Below are positions 1 to 7,461 of a stretch of 12,551 nt of DNA, piece by piece. The stretch spans positions 1-12,551 of the forward strand of contig CAMBZY010000038.1 of assembly GCA_945872325.1 (NCBI GenBank), read 5' to 3'. Under the pieces are notes generated by a model. The model did no database searches. It was given only the letters and a program-made list of their open reading frames with translations, and was not told where the DNA came from. The DNA comes from Candidatus Kuenenia stuttgartensis. Lineage in GTDB: Bacteria > Planctomycetota > Planctomycetia > Isosphaerales > Isosphaeraceae. Position 1 is the stretch's first letter; each line of letters starts with the position of its first letter. The position numbers and the translations under genes were made by a program.

Positions 1-1611
1 TCGCCTGCGAACTTTGCCAACAGCTTTCTGTATCGAACACTGGAAGCCCCAGGTGGTGGTGCCAGTGTTCTGAGCCAGGGCCAGGTGGCCGGTGTGGGCA
101 AACTGTTCATGTCGGGTGCCAGTGTGGTCACCGCATTTGCGAGCCAGACGGTATTCAACCTGACAGGTTCGAACCCGATTCAGCCGACGGTTCAGTCGGT
201 GATTCCGATCTCGATTGTTCAGCCGTTCCTGAAGGGTGGCGGCCGCGCCGTGACTCTGGAAGGCCTGACGCAGGCGGAACGGAATATGCTGTATGAGGTT
301 CGTGCGTTTGCACGATATCGGCAAGACTTTGTCACCAAGATTGTGCTTGGCAATCAGACCGGTAACGCCGCAAACCTTGCGATCGGTACCACGGGTGCAA
401 CGGCAGCGGGTGGTGATCCTGTCATAGGTTACATGCCATTGGTTCAGACCTTGATGCAGATTGAGAACAATCGCAACCAGGTCTCAAACTTTGAAACTGT
501 GCTTGCCCTTCAAGAAGAGCAGGTGGGTGGTGAAGGTTCTGGTTTGACCCAGTTGCAGGTGGACCAGACGAACAGCTCTTTACAAAGTGCCCGGGTTTCA
601 CTTCTGCAATCTCAGGTTCTGTACCGGAACCAGCTTGACCAGTTCAAGATGCAGATGGGATTGCCTCCTGACACTCCGATTGTTCCTGATATCGAATTGA
701 TCAAGCCATACCGGAAGTTTTTGCGAGAGCTTCGCGAGTGGTCGGTTCGGAAGGATCGGGAATTGCCTGAGCTTGACTTGATCGTCGGGCGACTGCCTGA
801 CCTTGAGGAGCTTGATGTCAAGATCGACGACCGATCGGTTCTGGATGTGATCGTCAAAGAGAAGTTTGACAGCGAGGAGGAACTTCTTGAGGCGGCGGCA
901 CGGGTGGGGCTGGAAAATCGGCTTGACCTGATGAATGCCAGAGCTCAGCTATATGATGCCTGGCGTCAGATTCGGGTGCAGGCCAATTCGCTTAAGGGCG
1001 TGTTCAACATGGGTGTGACCAACCAGGTTTTCACCTCGCCGTACACGACCAATCCGATGGGCTTCATGAGCAATGCCAAGCAATTTTCACTTGTGCTCAA
1101 TGCCGAATTGCCTCTGATCCGACTCTCCGAGCGAAACAATTTCCGATCCTCACTGATTACCTATCAACGTCAGCGCCGTTCCCTGATGCAATCGGAAGAT
1201 CAGCTCAAGCAGTCTATCCGTGCGAACGTTCGTCAGTTACAATTAGTATTCCAGCAATACGAAATTGGCAAGAAGCAACTGATCCTGAACTTCCGGCAGC
1301 GTGACAATTCGCAGGAACAGCTTTTTGCCCCTCCCAGTTCAGGTGGTGCGACTGACACAGCTGTGACCGTGGTGAACCTGAACAACGCCACCACTCAGTT
1401 GAACAATTCGGCCAACGGTTTGGTCAACTTCTACGTGCAATTCCTTGGACTTCGACTACAACTATTCCGAGACCTCGGAATCATGCCCTACGACGAATGG
1501 GAGGCCTTCTATGAACTTTTCTCTCCCAAATCCATCTACTCCGTCAGGACCGATGGACCCGATGAAACAACCGGCCCTGACGCTGCCCCCAATGGACAGC
1601 CTGTCCAGTAA
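1..1611 (+). CDS. TolC-family outer membrane efflux protein (5' end outside window)
   Basis: This is probably the outer membrane channel of a tripartite exporter. The frame is open from base 1, so the gene starts upstream; the GTG at 85 is only an internal codon and 536 residues are visible. Long polar, Gln/Asn-rich helices dominate. A first block (about residues 154-220, NRNQ...LQVDQTNSSLQSAR) and a second (about 304-435, starting ENRLDLMNARAQLYDAW) resemble the two outer-membrane-efflux repeats that form the TolC alpha-barrel. The end, LGLRLQLFRDLGIMPYDEW followed by a short Pro/Gly-rich tail, also fits the family. The missing part should hold the signal peptide and the first repeat's beginning. 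The next gene, an HlyD/MacA adaptor, begins inside this one, which supports a shared exporter role. The family call is fairly firm; the transported compound is unknown. Confidence 0.85.
   Translation, partial: SPANFANSFLYRTLEAPGGGASVLSQGQVAGVGKLFMSGASVVTAFASQTVFNLTGSNPIQPTVQSVIPISIVQPFLKGGGRAVTLEGLTQAERNMLYEVRAFARYRQDFVTKIVLGNQTGNAANLAIGTTGATAAGGDPVIGYMPLVQTLMQIENNRNQVSNFETVLALQEEQVGGEGSGLTQLQVDQTNSSLQSARVSLLQSQVLYRNQLDQFKMQMGLPPDTPIVPDIELIKPYRKFLRELREWSVRKDRELPELDLIVGRLPDLEELDVKIDDRSVLDVIVKEKFDSEEELLEAAARVGLENRLDLMNARAQLYDAWRQIRVQANSLKGVFNMGVTNQVFTSPYTTNPMGFMSNAKQFSLVLNAELPLIRLSERNNFRSSLITYQRQRRSLMQSEDQLKQSIRANVRQLQLVFQQYEIGKKQLILNFRQRDNSQEQLFAPPSSGGATDTAVTVVNLNNATTQLNNSANGLVNFYVQFLGLRLQLFRDLGIMPYDEWEAFYELFSPKSIYSVRTDGPDETTGPDAAPNGQPVQ
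1499..1504 (+). promoter_or_regulatory. Ribosome binding site that sets the adaptor gene start
   Basis: GGGAGG lies six bases before the ATG at 1511, inside the coding region of the TolC-like gene. The other in-frame Met codons (1553, 1562, 1592) lack a well-spaced Shine-Dalgarno, so this site decides the start and implies a 101-bp gene overlap. Confidence 0.6.
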
Positions 1612-3436
1612 AAAAGGGCCCCGCCGCAAGCCGATGGGCTTCGGCAAGAAACTACTGGCTCTGGTTTTGTTCGGTAGTGCCACAAGTGCGGCCCTGATTG
1701 GCTCTGGTGTGGTTGCCGCACCGGATATCAAAGCCATGATGGGTAAGGAGGCGATCCAGGTCGTCTCCTACAAGGTCGCCAAGGGCACATTGGCCATCAC
1801 CGTCAAAGAGCGTGGGAATCTCGAAAGCTCGAAGAACGAAGATGCGATGAGCGAAGTCGAAGGTTCGACAACGATCATCAAAATTCTGCCTGAAGGCACT
1901 CGAGTCCGAAAAGGCGAACTCGTTTGCGAGCTCGATTCCGCCGGCCTCAAAGATACCCTGACCAACCAGAAAATCACGGTTCAGCAAGCCGAAGCCGCTT
2001 ATGCCAACAGCAAGCTGACGCGTGAAGTGGCCGAAATTGCCAAGGATGAATACATCCAGGGCACCTATATGCAGGATATCCGTCAGGCTGAGGGCGAAAA
2101 AGCTCTGGCCGAAACGGACATGCTGAGGGCTAAAGACCGTCTCTCATGGTCTCAGGAAATGTTCAAGAAGGGCTATCTTTCAGCCACCCAGAAGATTGCC
2201 GAAGAGGCTAACCTTCAGCGTGCCACGTTCTCCAAGGAACAGGCCGAAACCAAAATCACGGTGCTGAAGGAATATACCAAGCGCAAGATGCTGACCGACC
2301 TGAACTCGAATATCGAGAAGGCGAAGTCAGACGAACTGGCCAAAGAAGCCACTCTGAATCTTGAAAAAGAAAAAGAGAGTAAGCTGACCACCCAGATCGA
2401 AAAGTGTAAGCTGCTTGCCCCGAACGACGGGCTGGTGGTTTATGCCAACGATCCCGGCCGATTTGGTGGCTCAAACCAGCCCCAGATCGAAGAAGGTGCC
2501 CAGGTGCGTGAACGTCAGCCGATCTTCCGGCTGCCGGACATCAACAACATGCGGGTGAACACCAAGGTTCACGAATCTCAGATTGACCGCATGGAGAAAG
2601 GCCTTAAAGCCCGGATCCGGATCGACGCCTTCCCAGGCGAAATTATCGACGGAACCGTGGACTCCGTGGCCCCTCTGCCTGACTCCGCCAGCTTCTTCAG
2701 CTCGGACGTCAAGGTCTACACCACTCAGGTCACGATCGACAAGCCAAACACAGCGCTCCGGCCAGGCATGACCGCCCAGGTCGAAATTCTGATCAACGAG
2801 TATGAAAACGTCCTCGCACTTCCCGTTCAGGCCATTCTTCAAGTCACCGGCAAAGACGCCGTTTATGTGAAGAAAGCTGCTGATTGGAAACGCGTTGAAG
2901 TCGAGCTTGGCGACACGAACGACCAGTTGATCGAGGTCAAAAAAGGCCTTGCCGATGGCGACGAAGTGGCACTGGCTCCGATGAATCTGCTCTCTGACGT
3001 CGAAAAACGCGATCTTGTCGGCCCCGGCAAAGCATCGGGCAAAGGCAAGACCTGGGGCGCTGCTGGCAAGAAATCTGCTGGAGCTGAAGCCGGTGGCGAT
3101 GTCGCCAAGGGCAAGGCTGAAGGCAAAGAGAAGGCCAAAGGCAAGAGTGGAAGAGGCGGAGCAGGTGGCATGTTCGGATCCGATCCGGCCCTGACAGCCT
3201 TGTTCCAGAAAATTCCAGCCGAAGACCGCATGAAAGTCTTCCGTGGGTCAGCTGAAGATCGTGCCGCTACTCTGAAGACGGCGGGTGCGACACCTGCTCA
3301 GATCACTCAGGTTGAAACCATGATCAAGCAGTTTGCCAGCGGTGGCGGCGGCGGATTTGGTGGAGGTGGTGGCGGCGGTTTTGGTGGGCCAGGTGGTGGT
3401 GGCGGACGTCCTGGTGGTGGAGGCCCTCCACAATGA
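1511..3436 (+). CDS. HlyD/MacA-family periplasmic adaptor with glycine-rich C-terminal tail
   Basis: This is the membrane fusion protein of the exporter; it would link the MacB-type permease to the TolC-like channel across the periplasm. The 641 residues run as follows: a Pro-rich cytoplasmic start (1-35), a basic stretch (KKGPRRK, KK), one membrane anchor (about 47-69), the first half of the barrel-sandwich domain (about 85-145, with LPEGTRVRKGELVCELDSAG), a long coiled-coil hairpin (about 147-297), the second half-motif (LLAPNDGLVVY, about 301-311), a beta-barrel (about 345-425, ending ALRPGMTAQVEI) and a membrane-proximal domain (about 430-495). After residue 500 comes an unusual extension: a Lys/Gly/Ala-rich linker (504-553), a probable helical piece (557-609) and a nearly pure glycine tail (610-641). 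E. coli MacA is about 370 residues, so this one is much longer. The start rests on the GGGAGG before 1511. The stop overlaps the next start (ATGA). Confidence 0.88.
   Translation: MNFSLPNPSTPSGPMDPMKQPALTLPPMDSLSSKKGPRRKPMGFGKKLLALVLFGSATSAALIGSGVVAAPDIKAMMGKEAIQVVSYKVAKGTLAITVKERGNLESSKNEDAMSEVEGSTTIIKILPEGTRVRKGELVCELDSAGLKDTLTNQKITVQQAEAAYANSKLTREVAEIAKDEYIQGTYMQDIRQAEGEKALAETDMLRAKDRLSWSQEMFKKGYLSATQKIAEEANLQRATFSKEQAETKITVLKEYTKRKMLTDLNSNIEKAKSDELAKEATLNLEKEKESKLTTQIEKCKLLAPNDGLVVYANDPGRFGGSNQPQIEEGAQVRERQPIFRLPDINNMRVNTKVHESQIDRMEKGLKARIRIDAFPGEIIDGTVDSVAPLPDSASFFSSDVKVYTTQVTIDKPNTALRPGMTAQVEILINEYENVLALPVQAILQVTGKDAVYVKKAADWKRVEVELGDTNDQLIEVKKGLADGDEVALAPMNLLSDVEKRDLVGPGKASGKGKTWGAAGKKSAGAEAGGDVAKGKAEGKEKAKGKSGRGGAGGMFGSDPALTALFQKIPAEDRMKVFRGSAEDRAATLKTAGATPAQITQVETMIKQFASGGGGGFGGGGGGGFGGPGGGGGRPGGGGPPQ
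3419..3423 (+). promoter_or_regulatory. Ribosome binding site for the ABC ATPase inside the adaptor's glycine tail
   Basis: GGAGG, formed by glycine codons of the adaptor's C-terminal tail, lies nine bases before the ATG at 3433. The same bases therefore encode protein and serve as the Shine-Dalgarno for the overlapping downstream gene. Nearby GGTGG-type repeats also resemble weaker sites. Confidence 0.5.
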
Positions 3437-4293
3437 GTGAGCTGCTTGCCAATGCCGACTTTTCAAACGTTGTGGTTCCACCAGAGCTCTACCGTAGTAG
3501 AGCCTTGGTGGAGGGTAAACGCCCGATCGTGAGCCTGACTGATGTACGCAAAACGTACATCATGGGCAAGAAGGGGCAGGGGCCCGAATCAGGTGCCGTG
3601 ATTGTCCACGCCTTGCGGGGAGTCTCTGTGGACTTCTATCAAGGCGAATATGTGGCCATCATGGGCGCTTCCGGATCAGGCAAGTCCACCATGCTCAACC
3701 TTCTGGGTTGTCTCGATCGACCATCAAGCGGCATCTATCTCATGGGTGAGAACGATGTGGCCAATATGTCGGACGACGAGCTTTCGGACGTCCGCAGCCG
3801 CTACATTGGATTCATCTTTCAGTCCTACAACCTGATTCAGCAATACACAGTGCTGGAAAATATTCAGCTCCCCCTGACTTATCAAGGGTCAGGCGAGATC
3901 TCTGATGAGCAAAACGCTTTCACCGAACAGCTTGCATCCATGGTGGGATTGGGCGACCGACTCGACCACCGCCCGATGCAACTCTCCGGTGGACAGCAGC
4001 AACGCGTGGCCATCGCCCGCTCTTTGATCAACGATCCTTATATTATTCTGGCCGACGAAGCCACGGGTAATCTGGACACCAAAACGAGCCATGAAATCAT
4101 GACCATGCTGGGCAATCTGAACGATGCCGGCAAGACCATCATCATGGTGACCCACGAAGATGACATTGCTGAACACGCCAAACGCATCATCCGTATGCGT
4201 GACGGTTTGATTGTCGAAGACGGCCCCTCCCAGCGCATGTATGCCGCTGCCGCCGGCCTCGGCGCCCGTGGGCCATTGGCAAACGCTCAGTAA
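3433..4293 (+). CDS. MacB/LolD-type ABC transporter ATP-binding protein
   Basis: This is the cytoplasmic ATPase that powers the exporter; it should dimerise and bind the separate permease encoded next. All ABC motifs are present in the 286 residues: Walker A GASGSGKST (78-86), Q-loop Gln130 (FIFQSYNLI), signature LSGGQQQR (184-191), Walker B IILADEATGNLD (204-215) and switch His241 (VTHEDD). The order and wording (GCLDRPSSG, QRVAIARSL, DEATGNLD) are those of the MacB/LolD/FtsE-like group rather than importers. About 30 residues precede the ABC fold, and a short Ala/Gly-rich tail follows it. The start overlaps the adaptor stop as ATGA, a usual sign of translational coupling. In E. coli MacB this domain is fused to the permease; here it is a separate protein. 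Confidence 0.95.
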   Translation: MSELLANADFSNVVVPPELYRSRALVEGKRPIVSLTDVRKTYIMGKKGQGPESGAVIVHALRGVSVDFYQGEYVAIMGASGSGKSTMLNLLGCLDRPSSGIYLMGENDVANMSDDELSDVRSRYIGFIFQSYNLIQQYTVLENIQLPLTYQGSGEISDEQNAFTEQLASMVGLGDRLDHRPMQLSGGQQQRVAIARSLINDPYIILADEATGNLDTKTSHEIMTMLGNLNDAGKTIIMVTHEDDIAEHAKRIIRMRDGLIVEDGPSQRMYAAAAGLGARGPLANAQ

Positions 4294-4365
4294 GTGCATA
4301 CAACTACGATATATGATGGATTTCTGATTGGTTTGAGGTTGCCGAACTAAGGGGGCCGTGTCGCT

Positions 4366-5649
4366 ATGGGTCGCATCTGGCGAAGTCTGAAAATGGGTCT
4401 GAAAAGCCTGATGCTGCATAAGCTTCGGTCAGGCCTGACCGTCTTGGGCATCGTCTTCGGCGTCGCCAGCGTGATCGCCATGCTTGCCATCGGCGAAGGC
4501 TCGAGCCGCGATGCTCAGAAACGGTTCGAGATGCTTGGTGTCACCAACATCATCTACCGCTCTGTCAAACCATCCGACGAAGCCCAGGCCGCCGGTGGTC
4601 GCCCGAGCCGGATCCTCAACTATGGCCTGAAGTACGACGATTTCGAGCGTCTGGTGGCCACTGTTCCGACGATCAAAAAAGCGTTGCCGATTCGTGAGAT
4701 CAAAAAAGAGATCCGCCGGCTCAACAAAGCCGTTGACGGTCGGGTGGTCGGCACCACAGCCGATTACATGGACTTCAATCGCCTCGAAATGTCGCGTGGC
4801 CGATTTCTTTCCGAGACCGACAACCGCGACTATCAAAACTATGTCGTGATGGCCGCTGGATCAGCGGAAACCCTCTTCCCATTTGAAGATCCGATCGGCA
4901 AGTCGATCAAGATCGGCTCCGATTACTACACCGTCATCGGAGTGACCCAACTGCGTCAGTCCACAGCCGGTATCGGCGGTTCGTTTGCGGCTCAGGATTA
5001 CAACAAAGACGTTTACATCCCTATCAACACCTGTCGTCTCCGGTTCGGCGAGCGGATCATGAACAGTCGTGCCGGATCGATGGAAATGGAAGAGACCCAG
5101 CTCTCTCAAATCACTCTACAAGTGGAAGATACGAAACTCGTTCTCCCCACGGTACCGATTGTGAAGGCGGCCATTGAGCCTTACAACATGCACGAACGCA
5201 AGAAGGACGTGGCGATTACCGTCCCCTACGACCTGTTGCTGGAAGCCCAGCGTTCCGCACGTATCTGGAGCCTCGTTCTGGGTGCCATCGCCGGGATCTC
5301 TCTGATCGTCGGCGGGATCGGGATTATGAACATTATGCTCGCGACCGTCACAGAACGTACCCGAGAGATCGGGATCCGTCGTGCCCTGGGTGCGAAACGG
5401 AAAGACATCGTTCAGCAGTTCCTGATCGAGACGATCGTGCTTTCCGGCGTGGGCGGAATTCTCGGAGTGGTAATCGGAGTGGTCATTCCTGTGGTCATCA
5501 CCCTCTATTCCGAGGTCAAAGCCGCCGTCACGCTTCAATCGATCGTGATCGCATTCAGCGTGTCGGTGCTGGTCGGTGTCTTGGCCGGGCTCTATCCTGC
5601 AAGCCGTGCAGCCAAGATGGATCCGATCGAAGCCCTTCGTCACGAGTGA
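4366..5649 (+). CDS. MacB/FtsX-family ABC transporter permease
   Basis: This is the membrane subunit that pairs with the ABC ATPase. In this mechanotransmission class of transporters, ATP-driven movement is passed to a periplasmic domain instead of moving substrate through the membrane helices. The 427 residues show the typical layout: one N-terminal helix (about 23-43), a large periplasmic MacB-type domain (about 44-298), then three C-terminal helices (about 300-326, 352-380, 391-411). Conserved family text is clear: NIMLATVTERTREIGIRRALGA after helix 2, and GLYPASRAAKMDPIEALRHE at the end. The ATG at 4366 follows a G-rich stretch (AAGGGGG, 4349-4355), a plausible if somewhat distant Shine-Dalgarno. 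A 72-bp gap separates it from the ATPase gene, with no evident terminator. Substrates of relatives include macrolides, peptides and lipoproteins; none can be chosen here. Confidence 0.93.
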   Translation: MGRIWRSLKMGLKSLMLHKLRSGLTVLGIVFGVASVIAMLAIGEGSSRDAQKRFEMLGVTNIIYRSVKPSDEAQAAGGRPSRILNYGLKYDDFERLVATVPTIKKALPIREIKKEIRRLNKAVDGRVVGTTADYMDFNRLEMSRGRFLSETDNRDYQNYVVMAAGSAETLFPFEDPIGKSIKIGSDYYTVIGVTQLRQSTAGIGGSFAAQDYNKDVYIPINTCRLRFGERIMNSRAGSMEMEETQLSQITLQVEDTKLVLPTVPIVKAAIEPYNMHERKKDVAITVPYDLLLEAQRSARIWSLVLGAIAGISLIVGGIGIMNIMLATVTERTREIGIRRALGAKRKDIVQQFLIETIVLSGVGGILGVVIGVVIPVVITLYSEVKAAVTLQSIVIAFSVSVLVGVLAGLYPASRAAKMDPIEALRHE

Positions 5650-5725
5650 TCATTTTTTTCGGGTGCCGTTCCAGGCACTTGCGTCCTGATCAGCCCTTGA
5701 CTACTCTTGTATGAATAAAGAAGAC

Positions 5726-5752
5726 GCCGGGTGTGGTTCAACCACATCCGGT
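5726..5752 (+). terminator. Strong hairpin after the exporter operon, possible terminator
   Basis: The arms CCGGGTGTGG and CCACATCCGG pair almost perfectly (one G-T) around a TTCAA loop, with one more possible G-T pair at the base. It lies 77 bp after the permease stop and is followed by TTCTGCTTT, a weak U-rich tract. The stem is convincing. Its role as a rho-independent terminator is inferred, because the T-run is poor. Confidence 0.45.
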
Positions 5753-5804
5753 TCTGCTTTGAGACAGTTCTGGCGTGAGCCATACCGGAAATGACGACTG
5801 GCCC

Positions 5805-5825
5805 CTGTGCCAAATGTTGGCACAG
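5805..5825 (+). promoter_or_regulatory. Perfect 21-bp inverted repeat upstream of greA, possible operator
   Basis: CTGTGCCAA and TTGGCACAG are exact reverse complements separated by ATG. The repeat ends 67 bp before the greA start. The symmetry fits the binding site of a dimeric repressor or activator, or an RNA hairpin in the greA leader. No regulator can be named, and the following bases have no U-tract that would make it a standard terminator. Confidence 0.4.
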
Positions 5826-5892
5826 AAAGTCTTGTTCGTCGGTTCTTTCATGTCCGTTACCTCCACGAATGTTGTAATGGGAGACTCAGGGA

Positions 5893-6375
5893 ATGGCGAT
5901 TGACCGCATCCCCATGTCCAAAGACGGATTCGATAAACTCAAAGCTCAGCTTGATCACATGAAAAATGTGGACTCGCCGCGCATCGCCAACCAGATTGCC
6001 GAAGCACGTGCTGAAGGCGACTTGTCGGAGAATGCTGAGTTCGATTCCGCCATCGAAGCCCAAGGCATGCTTGAAGCCCGCATGCGCGACCTTGAAGGCA
6101 AGTTGGCGTCCGCACAAATCGTGGACATGACCAACATTAAAACCGATCGGGTCGTGTTTGGCTGCAAGGTGACCGTGAAAGACCTCGACTTTGGCGATGA
6201 AGAGGACTACACCCTGGTCGGCCCCGGTGAAGAGGACTACGAGGTCAATAAAATCCTCGCCACAAGTCCGGTCGGCAAGGGGCTTGTCGGCAAAATGATT
6301 GGTGAAGAGGCGGAGATCCCGATCCCCAAGGGTGTCCTTCGTCTTAAAATCATGAAGATTGTTGTGGCAGATTAA
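5893..6375 (+). CDS. greA: Transcription elongation factor GreA
   Basis: GreA binds the secondary channel of RNA polymerase and stimulates cleavage of the nascent RNA in backtracked complexes. The protein has 160 residues, the normal length (E. coli about 158). The N-terminal coiled coil (about 10-75) carries the tip motif ARAEGDLSENAEFD (38-51). Asp43 and Glu46 match the acidic pair that positions the catalytic metal in E. coli GreA (Asp41, Glu44). The C-terminal FKBP-like domain ends with SPVGKGLVGKMIGEEAEIPI, as expected. The start is ATG 5893 with GGGAG (5879-5883) nine bases upstream. It stands alone between the exporter operon and hisF, with 57 bp to the latter, so co-transcription with hisF is possible. 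Nothing looks damaged. Confidence 0.96.
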   Translation: MAIDRIPMSKDGFDKLKAQLDHMKNVDSPRIANQIAEARAEGDLSENAEFDSAIEAQGMLEARMRDLEGKLASAQIVDMTNIKTDRVVFGCKVTVKDLDFGDEEDYTLVGPGEEDYEVNKILATSPVGKGLVGKMIGEEAEIPIPKGVLRLKIMKIVVAD

Positions 6376-6432
6376 TCAATCCGTCCACTTCTCGTCTCCC
6401 ATGTAACTCACTCAATTTCTGGTCGTGTGGAC

Positions 6433-7236
6433 ATGTTGACAAAACGCATAATTCCGTGTCTGGATGTCCATCAGGGCCGGGTCGTAAAAGGTACGAATTT
6501 CGTCAACCTTCGCGACTCCGGTGATCCTGTCGAACTGGCCTCCCGATACGATCAGGAAGGTGCTGACGAACTCGTCTTTCTCGACATCACAGCCAGTCAC
6601 GAAGGTCGCGATATCATTCTTGACGTCGTTTCCCGTACCGCCGAAGTCTGCTTCATGCCACTGACTGTGGGCGGCGGAATCCGAAATCTTGATGACATTA
6701 GACGGCTCTTAAATGCTGGTGCTGACAAGGTTTCCATTAACTCGGCAGCCGTTCGCGATCCCGAGCTGGTCCGTCGGGCAGCCGAACGTTTTGGCAGTCA
6801 GTGTATTGTTGTAAACATTGATCCTAAAAGAATATGGAAAGAAATTGACGGCATCAGACAGCAGGTTTGCGAAGTCCATATCAATGGCGGAAGGCTTGCC
6901 ACTGGGATGGAAGCCGTGGCCTGGGCTCGCGAAGTGGAGCGTCTCGGAGCCGGCGAAATTGTTCTCACCTCCATGGACGCCGACGGCACTCAGGCAGGCT
7001 ACGACCTTGAGATCACCCGCTCTGTGGCCGACGCTGTAGGGATTCCTGTTGTGGCTTCTGGTGGGGCAGGTTCAATCGATCACTTCGAAACAATTCTCCG
7101 CGAAGGTCATGCCAGCGCAGCACTTGCAGCCAGCCTTTTTCACCAGCGACAGCTTCTGATCGGCGACCTCAAGCAGGAACTCGCGCGCCGAGGTTTGCCG
7201 ATGCGACTTCTGGCAGACTCAAATTTGGAATGTTGA
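6433..7236 (+). CDS. hisF: Imidazole glycerol phosphate synthase cyclase subunit HisF
   Basis: HisF uses ammonia from its glutaminase partner HisH to turn PRFAR into imidazole glycerol phosphate and AICAR, joining histidine and purine synthesis. The 267-residue (beta/alpha)8 barrel is full length. Starting at ATG 6433 gives MLTKRIIPCLDV, the standard N-terminus, and places the catalytic aspartates exactly at Asp11 (CLDV) and Asp130 (VVNIDPKR). An in-frame GTG at 6427 would add two residues; neither start has a clear Shine-Dalgarno. The phosphate-binding segments TVGGGIR (78-84), the SMDADGT loop and VVASGGAGS are all present. The loop after Asp130 reads PKRI where many homologues have ARR. 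No hisH or hisA is seen nearby, so the his genes appear dispersed, as in many planctomycetes. Confidence 0.96.
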   Translation: MLTKRIIPCLDVHQGRVVKGTNFVNLRDSGDPVELASRYDQEGADELVFLDITASHEGRDIILDVVSRTAEVCFMPLTVGGGIRNLDDIRRLLNAGADKVSINSAAVRDPELVRRAAERFGSQCIVVNIDPKRIWKEIDGIRQQVCEVHINGGRLATGMEAVAWAREVERLGAGEIVLTSMDADGTQAGYDLEITRSVADAVGIPVVASGGAGSIDHFETILREGHASAALAASLFHQRQLLIGDLKQELARRGLPMRLLADSNLEC

Positions 7237-7336
7237 TTTAAATCATCATTTTGAGAACTGACCGCCAAAATTTGAGGAAGGTTGTAACGATCGTCAAATG
7301 AATTGTTCAACGAACTTTGTTAACTATGAATTGTAA

Positions 7337-7364
7337 TTGACGAGAGTTCAAGGTAGATTATCCT
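7337..7364 (+). promoter_or_regulatory. Candidate sigma-70-type promoter upstream of the PilT-like gene
   Basis: TTGACG (5/6 match to the -35 consensus) is followed after 16 bases by TATCCT (4/6 match to -10), in an AT-rich stretch after hisF. Transcription would start near 7371, just after the first possible ATG (7366). If real, this favours the downstream start at 7462. The match is modest and unproven. Confidence 0.35.
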
Positions 7365-7461
7365 AATGAAGGATGCCATGTTCGCGCATGGACAGCTCTT
7401 ACCGACTCAACCTCCTGTAAAATTCTCCAATTTGCACCGCCTTGACCGGAGATTCTGTGTT

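Noticed and set aside
5116..5643. Long open frames on the minus strand opposite the transporter and ATPase genes
   Set aside because: They mirror the codon structure of well-supported + strand genes and their translations show no recognisable domain.
5653..5659. Run of seven T after the permease gene as a terminator
   Set aside because: Only very short stems (such as CGAA/TTCG) can form upstream of it, so it is not convincing.
5818..5834. TTGGCAC near greA resembling a sigma-54 -24 box
   Set aside because: The -12 position at the required spacing reads CT instead of GC, so the essential dinucleotide is missing.
5870..5878. TGTTGTAAT as an extended -10 promoter for greA
   Set aside because: No acceptable -35 element lies upstream, and transcription would begin only a few bases before the ATG, removing the Shine-Dalgarno.
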